Below, piece by piece: positions 52,404 to 60,454 of a stretch of DNA of 64,000 nt. This DNA is from an uncultured Cohaesibacter sp. GTDB taxonomy: Bacteria > Pseudomonadota > Alphaproteobacteria > Rhizobiales > Cohaesibacteraceae. The notes beneath the pieces are model-generated. The model ran no database searches, was not told the origin of the DNA, and was given only the letters and a program-made list of their open reading frames with translations. The position numbers were made by a program, and so were the translations under genes. How positions within the stretch are numbered: position 1 is the stretch's first letter; each line of letters starts with the position of its first letter. The DNA is taken from positions 398,501-462,500 of the forward strand of contig NZ_OY759869.1 in NCBI RefSeq assembly GCF_963662805.1, written 5' to 3'.

Positions 52404-53657
52404 ATGGCTCGTCTTGTCATGAAATTCGGGGGAACGTCTGTTGCCGATCTTGATCGAATCAGGCGTGTGGCCCGGCATGTGAAACGCGAAGTGGATGCGG
52501 GCAATCAGGTCGCAGTGGTCGTCTCGGCAATGGCCGGCAAGACCAACGAGCTGGTTGGCTGGGTTCAGGATGCCTCGCCGCTCTATGATGCGCGCGAATA
52601 TGACACCGTGGTTTCTTCTGGCGAACAGGTGACATCCGGCCTTCTGGCGCTCACCTTGCAGAATATGGGCGTTGATGCCCGCTCCTGGCTGGGCTGGCAG
52701 ATACCCTTCAAGACCGACGGGGTGCATGGCGCGGCCCGGATCGAGGATATCGATGGCTCCAAGCTGATCGAACGGCTTGAGATGAACCAGGTGGCTGTGG
52801 TCGCCGGGTTCCAGGGCATTGGCCCGGATAACCGGATCTCGACCCTTGGTCGCGGCGGCTCGGACACCAGCGCCGTTGCGATTGCTGCGGCGATTCAGGC
52901 TGATCGCTGCGATATCTACACCGACGTTGACGGGGTCTACACGACCGACCCGCGCATCGTGCCCAACGCGCGGCGGCTTGAGCAGATTTCCTTTGAGGAA
53001 ATGCTGGAGATGGCCTCGCTCGGTGCCAAGGTGATGCAGGTGCGCTCGGTGGAAATGGCAATGGTCCACAATGTGCGCACCTTCGTTCGCTCGTCGTTCG
53101 TCGAGCCCGATGCACCGGAATTGCTCAATAGTGACCAGCCAATCGGAACATTGATCTGTGATGAGGAAGAGATTGTGGAAAAACAGGTTGTAACCGGGAT
53201 TGCCTTCTCCAGAGACGAAGCGCAAATTTCCCTGCGCCGGGTTGAAGACAAGCCTGGTATTGCCGCGCATGTTTTCGGTCCTCTGGCAGAGGCCAACATC
53301 AATGTCGACATGATTGTGCAGAACATCTCTGAAGATGGCTCGATCACCGACATGACCTTCACCGTGCCAAAGGGCGATTTCGATCGCGCCAAGACGGTGT
53401 TGGAAGGTGCGCGCGAAAACATCAATTATGCTGTGTTGCAGGGCTCGACCGATGTGGTCAAGGTGTCTGTCATCGGCATTGGCATGCGCAGCCATGCTGG
53501 CGTTGCGTCCAAGGCCTTCAAGGCGCTGGCCGATCGCGGCATCAACATCCGGGCCATCACGACCTCGGAGATCAAGATTTCCATCCTCATCGACAGTGAA
53601 TATACCGAACTGGCCGTTCGGGCCCTTCACTCGCTCTATGGGCTTGATGGAAAGTAG
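52404..53657 (+). CDS. lysC: Aspartate kinase
   Basis: A 417-residue aspartokinase. It starts at ATG 52404 with MARLVMKFGGTSVADLDRIR (KFGGTS ATP/aspartate motif). Other landmarks are STLGRGGSDTSAVAIAAAIQ, ADRCDIYTDVDGVYTTDPRI and FEEMLEMASLGAKVMQVRSV. Two ACT domains follow (about 270-417) with GIAAHVFGPLAEANINVDMI and VSVIGIGMRSHAGVASKAFK, so allosteric feedback by lysine and/or threonine is expected. It catalyses the first step towards Lys, Met and Thr. ptsP follows on the same strand after 251 bp. Confidence 0.96.
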   Translation: MARLVMKFGGTSVADLDRIRRVARHVKREVDAGNQVAVVVSAMAGKTNELVGWVQDASPLYDAREYDTVVSSGEQVTSGLLALTLQNMGVDARSWLGWQIPFKTDGVHGAARIEDIDGSKLIERLEMNQVAVVAGFQGIGPDNRISTLGRGGSDTSAVAIAAAIQADRCDIYTDVDGVYTTDPRIVPNARRLEQISFEEMLEMASLGAKVMQVRSVEMAMVHNVRTFVRSSFVEPDAPELLNSDQPIGTLICDEEEIVEKQVVTGIAFSRDEAQISLRRVEDKPGIAAHVFGPLAEANINVDMIVQNISEDGSITDMTFTVPKGDFDRAKTVLEGARENINYAVLQGSTDVVKVSVIGIGMRSHAGVASKAFKALADRGINIRAITTSEIKISILIDSEYTELAVRALHSLYGLDGK

Positions 53658-53908
53658 GGAATGCCCTTCATGCCGGTCCGGTTCCGGACCGGTTTTCGGG
53701 CAGGACCTCAAGGGTTTGCGTTTTGCCCAAGTTAGTGGCGGATCATTGATCTGCCAGTAAGCCTCGTGCCATAGTGCCACTGACAAGATTCTCTTCCCGG
53801 TGAAGTCCCGATTGTTCGGGTCTTTTCCGTCCGGCACCGGGTGTCTCAGTGGCCGACTGCCAATGTCGATGGTCATGATTGCTGTAGCGGAAAATCGGAG
53901 TGTCCCTA

Positions 53909-56209
53909 ATGCGGGGAAATCTGGGGGGTCCGCGCATCTTGTTGCGACGCCTTCGCGAGACGATGGCCAAGCCTACAGATGCGCAGGAGCGTTTGAACGA
54001 GATTGTGCGATTGATCGCGGCCAACATGGTGGCCGAGGTCTGTTCGGTCTATGTCTTGCGCGCGGACAACCGTCTTGAGCTCTACGCGACAGAGGGCCTC
54101 AATCCGAACGCGGTTCACCACACCCAGCTGAATGTGGGCGAGGGCCTTGTCGGTCACATCGCTCTTGAAGCCCGCATCCTCAATCTTTCCGAGCCGCAGG
54201 AACATCCTGCCTTTGCCTATCGCCCGGAAACGGGCGAAGAGATCTATCACGCCTTTCTTGGTGTGCCCATTCTGCGTGCCGGTAGGGTGCTCGGGGTTCT
54301 GGTCGTTCAGAACAAGTCCCAGCGGATCTATTCCGACGAGGAAGTCGAGGCGCTGCAGACCACGGCGATGGTGCTGGCCGAACTGATTGCTTCAGGCGAG
54401 TTGAAGGGCTTGTCCGGGCAGGGCGGCGATCTCGATCTCGTACGCCCCATGCGGCTCACCGGTCTTTCGATGGCCGAAGGCATCGGGCTTGGCCGCGTTG
54501 TTCTGCATGAACCACGGATTGTCGTTACCAATCTGATTGCCGAAGACCTGATCGACGAGGAAAAGCGTCTCGATACGGCAATCGAGCAGCTGCGGCTGTC
54601 GGTCGATGACCTGCTCAATCGCGACGATATTTCCCACGGTGGCGAGCATCGGGACATTCTCGAAGCCTATCGGATGTTTGCCTATGATCGTGGCTGGGTG
54701 CGCCGCATGGTCGAGGCGATCCACAGTGGTCTGACGGCTGAAGCTGCGGTCGAACGTGTCCAGAGTGATACCCGTGCCCGCATGCTGCGCTCGACCGATC
54801 CTTATCTAAGGGATCGGCTGCATGATTTCGACGACCTTGCCAACCGGCTGCTGCGCCAGCTCATCGGGCATCGCCAGGATGCGACCGAGAGCGAGAGTGA
54901 AAGCGAGACTGGGGTTCCATCCGATGCGATCATCGTGGCGCGCAACATGGGTGCTGCAGAGCTGCTCGATTATGGTCGTGACCATGTGCGCGGTCTGGTG
55001 CTCGAAGAAGGTGCGCCGACCAGCCATGTGGTGATCGTTGCCAGAGCGCTGGGGATCCCGACGGTCGGGCAGGCCGAAGCTGCGGTGTCTCTCTGCGAGG
55101 ATGGTGACGCGATCATTGTCGATGGCGATATGGGGCACGTGCATTTGCGCCCGCCATCGGATGTCGAAGCTTCCTATGTCGATCAGGTCAAGTTCCGCGC
55201 CAAAAGGCAGGAGCAATATCGCAAGCTCAAGGACAAGCCCGCCGTCACCAAAGATGGCGTCGAAGTCGAGCTTTTGATGAATGCGGGTCTGTTGGTCGAT
55301 CTGCCCAATCTGGCTGATGCCGGAGCCAAGGGGATCGGCCTGTTCCGTACCGAACTGCAGTTTATGGTGGCCGAGAGCTTCCCGCGCATGCGGGAGCAGG
55401 AAAATGTCTATCGCAAGGTGCTCGACAGCACCAACGGCATGCCGGTGACCTTCCGTTCCCTTGATGTGGGTGGCGACAAAGTGCTGGCCTTCCTGCGCAT
55501 GGCGGCAGAAGAAAACCCGGCCATGGGCTGGCGCGCCGTCCGGCTGGGTCTTGATCGTCCGGGCCTGTTGCGGACCCAGATGCGGGCGCTGCTGCATGCG
55601 GCCGCCGGACGCGATCTCAAGCTGATGTTCCCGATGATCACCAATGTCGGCGAATATGATCAGGCCAAGGATCTGTTCAATCGCGAGGTCGCTCATCTCG
55701 AGCGGCATGGCTATGAGAAACCATCGAACATTCTGCTTGGAGCGATGCTCGAAGTGCCCTCGCTGCTGTTCGAACTCGACGAGTTGATGGACCGGGTGGA
55801 TTTCCTCTCGATCGGGACCAACGATCTGCATCAGTTCATGATGGCAAGCGACCGGGGTAACACGCGCCTGTCGGGCCGCTACAGCTCGCTTTCGCCTCCG
55901 TTTCTGAGGGCCCTTCGTCATGTGATCCGCAAGGGGGACAAGAAGGGCGTTCCCGTGACCATCTGTGGCGAGTTGGCGGGTAAGCCGTTTGGCGCGATGG
56001 CGATGCTTGCCCTCGGCTTCAGACGCCTGTCGATGGTTCCGTCCTCAATCGGCCCGGTCAAGGCGATGGTGCTCGATCTGCCGCTAGCCGAACTGGCTGC
56101 GGTCTTCTCGGATTTCCTTGACAAGGCAGTCAGTGACGAGGATATCAAGACTTTCCTTGGCGATTATGCTGAAAAGCACAATGTTCAGGTTTCTGCCGGC
56201 AACGTCTAG
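53909..56209 (+). CDS. ptsP: Phosphoenolpyruvate-protein phosphotransferase PtsP (EI-Ntr)
   Basis: A 766-residue nitrogen-PTS enzyme I. The N-terminal GAF domain (about 20-160, NEIVRLIAANMVAEVCSVYV) is followed by the EI region. Phosphoacceptor His373 lies in GAPTSHVVIVARALGIPTVG, and the PEP-binding barrel carries GIGLFRTELQFM, LDVGGDKVLAFLRMA and LSIGTNDLHQFMMASDRGN. It passes phosphate from PEP to NPr and EIIA-Ntr and senses nitrogen status through the GAF domain. ATG 53909 (MRGNLGGPRILLRRLRE) was chosen over a GTG three codons earlier. It lies between lysC and prfA. Confidence 0.96.
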   Translation: MRGNLGGPRILLRRLRETMAKPTDAQERLNEIVRLIAANMVAEVCSVYVLRADNRLELYATEGLNPNAVHHTQLNVGEGLVGHIALEARILNLSEPQEHPAFAYRPETGEEIYHAFLGVPILRAGRVLGVLVVQNKSQRIYSDEEVEALQTTAMVLAELIASGELKGLSGQGGDLDLVRPMRLTGLSMAEGIGLGRVVLHEPRIVVTNLIAEDLIDEEKRLDTAIEQLRLSVDDLLNRDDISHGGEHRDILEAYRMFAYDRGWVRRMVEAIHSGLTAEAAVERVQSDTRARMLRSTDPYLRDRLHDFDDLANRLLRQLIGHRQDATESESESETGVPSDAIIVARNMGAAELLDYGRDHVRGLVLEEGAPTSHVVIVARALGIPTVGQAEAAVSLCEDGDAIIVDGDMGHVHLRPPSDVEASYVDQVKFRAKRQEQYRKLKDKPAVTKDGVEVELLMNAGLLVDLPNLADAGAKGIGLFRTELQFMVAESFPRMREQENVYRKVLDSTNGMPVTFRSLDVGGDKVLAFLRMAAEENPAMGWRAVRLGLDRPGLLRTQMRALLHAAAGRDLKLMFPMITNVGEYDQAKDLFNREVAHLERHGYEKPSNILLGAMLEVPSLLFELDELMDRVDFLSIGTNDLHQFMMASDRGNTRLSGRYSSLSPPFLRALRHVIRKGDKKGVPVTICGELAGKPFGAMAMLALGFRRLSMVPSSIGPVKAMVLDLPLAELAAVFSDFLDKAVSDEDIKTFLGDYAEKHNVQVSAGNV

Positions 56210-56348
56210 CAAGGCTTGGTGATGGAACGACGGGCATTTGCCTGTTGTGAGCGCACGGGGCTTTGCATGTTGCCGCACAGTTTTTGTTGCACCCGGCCTC
56301 CATACTTCGGTGAGGGGAGGACCCTGTGGTGCATTTTGGGAAAAGAAG

Positions 56349-57440
56349 ATGGCAGGTATTTCCATTCCACTGGGCCGGGTAGAAGCCCTCATTCAACGCT
56401 TTGATGCGATTTCGGCGGAAATGGCTGCTGGACCCGAGCCTGAGGTTTACGTCAAGCTCAGCCGCGACTATGCGGAGCTGGAGCCGGTTGCGAAAAAATC
56501 CAGCGAATATGTTGCTGCCTTGAAGGAGCTGGAGGATCTCAAGGAGATCCTGTCGGACCCGGATATGGACGCCGACATGCGCGAACTGGCTCAGGAGGAT
56601 TACAAGCCGACCGAGGAGCGCATTGAGGAGCTTGCTGCCGAGCTTCAGATCCTGTTGCTGCCAAAGGATGCTGCCGACAACAAGAGCGCGATCCTGGAAG
56701 TGCGCGCCGGGACTGGCGGGGATGAAGCCGCGCTGTTCGCTGGAGATCTCTTCCGCATGTATCAGAAATATGCCGAGGACAATGGCTGGAAGGTTTCGCT
56801 GATGTCCGTCAGTGAAGGCGAGGTTGGCGGATACAAGGAGATCATCGCCAGCGTGTCCGGCGTCGGGGTTTTTGCCAAAATGAAGTTCGAATCCGGTGTG
56901 CATCGGGTGCAGCGTGTGCCCGAGACCGAATCCGGCGGGCGTATCCACACGTCGGCCGCGACGGTGGCGGTGCTGCCCGAAGCCGAGGAAGTCGACATCG
57001 ACATCAGGCCGGAAGATATCCGCATTGATACCATGCGCGCATCCGGTGCTGGTGGGCAGCATGTGAATACGACCGACTCTGCGGTGCGCATCACTCATTT
57101 GCCGACCGGCATTGTCGTTACCTCTTCGGAGAAGTCCCAGCACCAGAACCGCGCCAACGCGATGAAGGTTTTGCAGGCCCGGCTTTATGAAGCCGAGCGG
57201 GACCGCGCTGACAGTGCGCGGGCGGACGCGCGACGTGGGCAGGTGGGGTCGGGCGACCGGTCCGAGCGGATCCGGACCTACAACTTCCCGCAAGGGCGGG
57301 TTACCGATCATCGAATCAACCTCACGCTCTACAAGCTCGACAAGGTTTTGGCGGGGGAAGCGCTGGGAGAGTTGATCGACGCGCTCATTGCGGAAAATCA
57401 GGCACAGATGTTGGCCGCCGCCGAAGCCGAAGCGGTCTGA
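56349..57440 (+). CDS. prfA: Peptide chain release factor 1
   Basis: A 363-residue RF1 that releases peptides at UAA and UAG. The GGQ motif is at about residues 235-237 in RASGAGGQHVNTTDSAVRIT. The RF1-type segments EVRAGTGGDEAALFAGDLFR, GVHRVQRVPETESGGRIHTS and SEKSQHQNRANAMKVLQARL are present. The start was set at ATG 56349 (MAGISIPLGRVEALIQRFD); the frame is open 37 codons further upstream without similarity. It is followed after 6 bp by prmC, which methylates the GGQ Gln. Confidence 0.97.
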   Translation: MAGISIPLGRVEALIQRFDAISAEMAAGPEPEVYVKLSRDYAELEPVAKKSSEYVAALKELEDLKEILSDPDMDADMRELAQEDYKPTEERIEELAAELQILLLPKDAADNKSAILEVRAGTGGDEAALFAGDLFRMYQKYAEDNGWKVSLMSVSEGEVGGYKEIIASVSGVGVFAKMKFESGVHRVQRVPETESGGRIHTSAATVAVLPEAEEVDIDIRPEDIRIDTMRASGAGGQHVNTTDSAVRITHLPTGIVVTSSEKSQHQNRANAMKVLQARLYEAERDRADSARADARRGQVGSGDRSERIRTYNFPQGRVTDHRINLTLYKLDKVLAGEALGELIDALIAENQAQMLAAAEAEAV

Positions 57441-57446
57441 GCTCCG

Positions 57447-58310
57447 ATGCGGCTCGATCAGGTCATCGCGGGGATTGCCAAACGGCTTGATGCCGAGGGG
57501 ATTGAGACCGCGCGGCTCGATGCCCGGCTTCTGGTTGGCCATGGGCTCAAGCAATCCGAGACGGAACTCATTCTGAATTTCGACAGGCAGCTAAGCGAGG
57601 CAGAGCTCGCAGACTTCGAGCCGCTTGTTGCCCGCAGACTCCGGCGCGAGCCAATGGCGCATATCCTCGGGATGCGTGAATTCTGGGGACTGCCGTTCAA
57701 GGTTACGCCCGATGTGCTGGTGCCACGCCCTGATAGCGAGACGCTGGTTGCCGGGGTTCTTGAGGCGATCGAGGATCCATCCCGACCCTACCGCATTGCT
57801 GACATCGGAACGGGGAGCGGCTGTCTTCTGCTGTCGCTGTTGTCCGAGTTGCCCCATGCAGAAGGTATCGGGGTCGATGTCCACGAACCAACCCTTGATG
57901 TGGCACGGAGCAACGCGCTGGCTTTGGGGTTGGCGAGCCGGTCGTCCTTTGTCATCGGGGACTATGCCGAGACGCTGGAGGGCAGTGTCGATATCCTGAT
58001 TTCCAATCCCCCATACCTTGCTGAAGCAGAGATTGCCGATCTTGAACCTGATGTTGCCCTTTATGATCCGCATCGGGCTCTGGTCTCCGGCTCGAGTGGA
58101 CTTGAGGCCTATGACGCGATCTTCCGCCGGGTGGCGAGCTGGCCCGAGACGCCTCAACTGATGGCATTCGAGTTCGGATATCGGCAGGCAGAGGACGTTG
58201 AGGCGCTGGCACGTCGCCATAGTCTGATCGGCGCCACTTGCGCCAAAGCGAAACTTTTGCAGGATTTGTCAGGGCGAAATAGGGTTCTGTTGCTTGATTT
58301 TCGGCCTTGA
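57447..58310 (+). CDS. prmC: Peptide chain release factor N5-glutamine methyltransferase
   Basis: A 287-residue methyltransferase. The N-terminal helical domain ends in REPMAHILGMREFWGLPFKV. VLVPRPDSETLV, the SAM loop IADIGTGSGCLLLSLL and the catalytic NPPY (residues 187-190, ISNPPYLAEAEIADLEPDVA) are complete. It methylates Gln in the GGQ of RF1/RF2. The gene lies 6 bp behind prfA, the standard order. Confidence 0.96.
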   Translation: MRLDQVIAGIAKRLDAEGIETARLDARLLVGHGLKQSETELILNFDRQLSEAELADFEPLVARRLRREPMAHILGMREFWGLPFKVTPDVLVPRPDSETLVAGVLEAIEDPSRPYRIADIGTGSGCLLLSLLSELPHAEGIGVDVHEPTLDVARSNALALGLASRSSFVIGDYAETLEGSVDILISNPPYLAEAEIADLEPDVALYDPHRALVSGSSGLEAYDAIFRRVASWPETPQLMAFEFGYRQAEDVEALARRHSLIGATCAKAKLLQDLSGRNRVLLLDFRP

Positions 58311-58695
58311 TGCTGTTTTTTTTCAAACTTCTGTTGAAAGCGTTATGTGGTTTGCTCAGAAAGCGGCCTGTTGGACTTGAATTTGTGGGCCAACAGGCTA
58401 AGTTGTTCGCATCAATGGAATTCCGACTGATTTATTTCATTTTGGTCGGTTTTGAAAAATGACTATCGGATGGGCCTGTTTCAAGGCGCCCGAATAGCAG
58501 AATTTCAAACTATTTTAGTCCCAGCAGCAGACCGTCCTCGCGGATTGGAAACGCTCGTGACTTTTCAAACAGGTTGACAGTGCGGAACCATGGCCTGATG
58601 GAACAGGCCGAATTGCGCTCCCCTTGGGATGAGTCCAATCAGTTTGTTTTGCTGACCGTGCAAATTGAATGCACTTGTTACGAAAGACAAAAGCA
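58311..58695. other. Intergenic stretch with hairpin and probable 5' leader
   Basis: GCCTGTTGG (58366-58374) and CCAACAGGC (58390-58398) form a perfect 9-bp hairpin about 56 bp after the prmC stop, a possible terminator although T-poor. TTGACA at 58574-58579 could be a -35 box for the DUF4167 gene, but its -10 partner is weak. No gene is supported. Confidence 0.5.
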
Positions 58696-59343
58696 ATGCG
58701 CCAGAGCCAAAAGAACAATCGGACACGCAGTCGTGGTCGGAAGCCGTCCAATCCGCTCACCCGGTCTTACGACAGCAACGGGCCGGATGTGAAGATTCGA
58801 GGTACGGCCAGCCATGTTGCTGAGAAGTACCAGTCTTTGGCACGGGATGCTCTGGCCTCCGGCGATATCGTGATGGCAGAGAACTACTATCAGCACGCCG
58901 AACATTATCTGCGCATCATCGCAGCCGCCCAGCCTAGCGGCCGGGAAGACGGCCGCCAGCCTGCCAACAATGGCAACAACAATTCCGAGCAGCCGTCTCA
59001 GGAACGCAACAATCGCCGCAGCGGGCCGAACGGTCAGCAGGAAATCACCGGCGACGAGCCGCAGCCGGATGTCGAATTCGAGAATACGGCTGTCGAGATG
59101 GAAGTGGCCGTGATCGAAGACTATAGCGATGACACACCGCAGCCGGATGTCTCCAGCAAGTCTTCGGACGATGAGGATGATGATACGAGCTCCAATGATG
59201 AGGCCGCTTCGGCTCCTGCGCCGCGCCGCCGCCGCCGCACGACCTACCGCTCCCGCAAACGGACGACAGATGGTGCGGATGACGCTGGCGACAAGTCGGA
59301 TGCCGGTGGTGTCGAAGTTGCCAAAGTGGCCGCCGAAGACTAG
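58696..59343 (+). CDS. DUF4167 domain-containing protein
   Basis: A 215-residue protein from ATG 58696 (MRQSQKNNRTRSRGRKP). The conserved N-terminal domain (SYDSNGPDVKIRGTASHVAE, KYQSLARDALASGDIVMAEN, YYQHAEHYLRIIAAAQ) is the DUF4167 signature. The rest is low-complexity: Asn/Gln-rich, then acidic with runs of Asp and Ser, then an Arg-rich patch (PRRRRRTTYRSRKR). Such a mix suggests RNA or nucleic-acid binding, which is inference. The alphaproteobacterial order prfA-prmC-DUF4167-clpB is preserved. Confidence 0.9.
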   Translation: MRQSQKNNRTRSRGRKPSNPLTRSYDSNGPDVKIRGTASHVAEKYQSLARDALASGDIVMAENYYQHAEHYLRIIAAAQPSGREDGRQPANNGNNNSEQPSQERNNRRSGPNGQQEITGDEPQPDVEFENTAVEMEVAVIEDYSDDTPQPDVSSKSSDDEDDDTSSNDEAASAPAPRRRRRTTYRSRKRTTDGADDAGDKSDAGGVEVAKVAAED

Positions 59344-59371
59344 GCGAGCCTTGCTCGATGAGAAAGACTTG

Positions 59372-59396
59372 AAGCCCGCTTGTTAGCGGGCTTTTT
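59372..59396 (+). terminator. Intrinsic terminator after the DUF4167 gene
   Basis: AAGCCCGCT (59372-59380) pairs with AGCGGGCTT (59385-59393) around TGTT and runs into TTT. It is 28 bp after the stop codon, a strong Rho-independent terminator. Confidence 0.9.
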
Positions 59397-59442
59397 CATG
59401 TCTGGATGCCTTTGATGAACAATGAGCGTCAGCAAATTTTGA

Positions 59443-60198
59443 TCAGAGCGTAAGGCTGTCGCCGGGTCTGATCACACCCGACGTCAGTGGCATGAGGTGA
59501 ATACCGCAGTCGGTATGATCGAAATGGGTCATCAGCAGCTTGGGGATCTGCTGGTCGCGCTCGCCTGTTTCGGGGTTTGCGTTGGTGGCTGCGCAGCGTT
59601 CTGTACGCTTTCGGACATGGAAGGTCACCTCGCCGATGGTCACCTCGCGACCAACCCAGTCATGCTCCTGCCAGCTGTCGGCTCCCTCGATATAGAGATT
59701 ACCGCGGAACCGGATTGGATCAAGCTCGGCTCCGGCCTTCTCGCCGATTGCTCTCACGCTTGCGAGATTGATCAGGCTGATGTCTTGGGTGCTGGAATCG
59801 GTGAAGGCATGGCCATTGGCGTGCAGTAGTTTGGGCGCGCCGCGCATGGGTTTTTGCACATAGGTCTGAAGATAGGCAATGACCTCGCTCATGTCACCGC
59901 CATCGAAGAGATTGCCCTCGGCCTTGAGCTCGCCATGAAGGGCAACCGACAGGGCTCCGGTTTCGGGATCAAAGCTGGTTCTGAGGGCCGCCAGTTCGGG
60001 CTGTTTCATCAACATCAGAAAATGGATCTTGGAGAGATGGGCCGGGGATTGAGGGTCAAAACCGCTCGGGCCGTTTTCGATGGCAAAGGCCCGATCCCAT
60101 GGCAGGGGAGCGCCTTTTGTCACATCGACGCTTTCCAGAGACTGTGGCGAAAATCCCTTGATGGGATAGCGATAGATTGCGCTGAGGGTGATGGTCAT
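59443..60198 (-). CDS. MOSC-domain protein (MOSC_N + MOSC)
   Basis: A 251-residue protein. The N-terminal MOSC_N beta-barrel is LSAIYRYPIKGFSPQSLESV and LPWDRAFAIENGPS. The C-terminal MOSC domain has FRGNLYIEGADSWQEHDWVG and RTERCAATNANPETGERD, including the conserved cysteine. Relatives of the YcbX/mARC type use molybdenum cofactor to reduce N-hydroxylated compounds. ATG 60198 was chosen; the frame stays open upstream without similarity. It stands between DUF4167 and clpB on the opposite strand. Confidence 0.88.
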   Translation of the reverse strand: MTITLSAIYRYPIKGFSPQSLESVDVTKGAPLPWDRAFAIENGPSGFDPQSPAHLSKIHFLMLMKQPELAALRTSFDPETGALSVALHGELKAEGNLFDGGDMSEVIAYLQTYVQKPMRGAPKLLHANGHAFTDSSTQDISLINLASVRAIGEKAGAELDPIRFRGNLYIEGADSWQEHDWVGREVTIGEVTFHVRKRTERCAATNANPETGERDQQIPKLLMTHFDHTDCGIHLMPLTSGVIRPGDSLTL

Positions 60199-60454
60199 TT
60201 GGCAGTCTCCGGAAAATTGGCTCGCAGCATCAATTATTTCATCCTTCCCTCTTTTGTGGCGGATTTGCAACACTATATTCAGGTAGATCCCATGTAACAG
60301 GCTGTGAAACCTTCACGCAAGCCTGGCGCGGGATTGGGCTATCATCATGGCTTGCTGGAAGTGACCGGGAGCTTGTGGGATAGTCAAATTCAGTGAGTGA
60401 CACCCAGATCATGCCGTTGAACGGATGAGAGGGATGGGCACAAGGAGAGTGAAC

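Noticed and set aside
52275..53876. Open frame of 533 codons antisense to aspartokinase
   Set aside because: It is a shadow of lysC produced by codon bias; the product is His/Arg/Gly-rich and resembles nothing.
56145..57554. Open frame of 469 codons antisense to prfA
   Set aside because: It spans parts of three certain genes on the other strand and has no recognisable domain.
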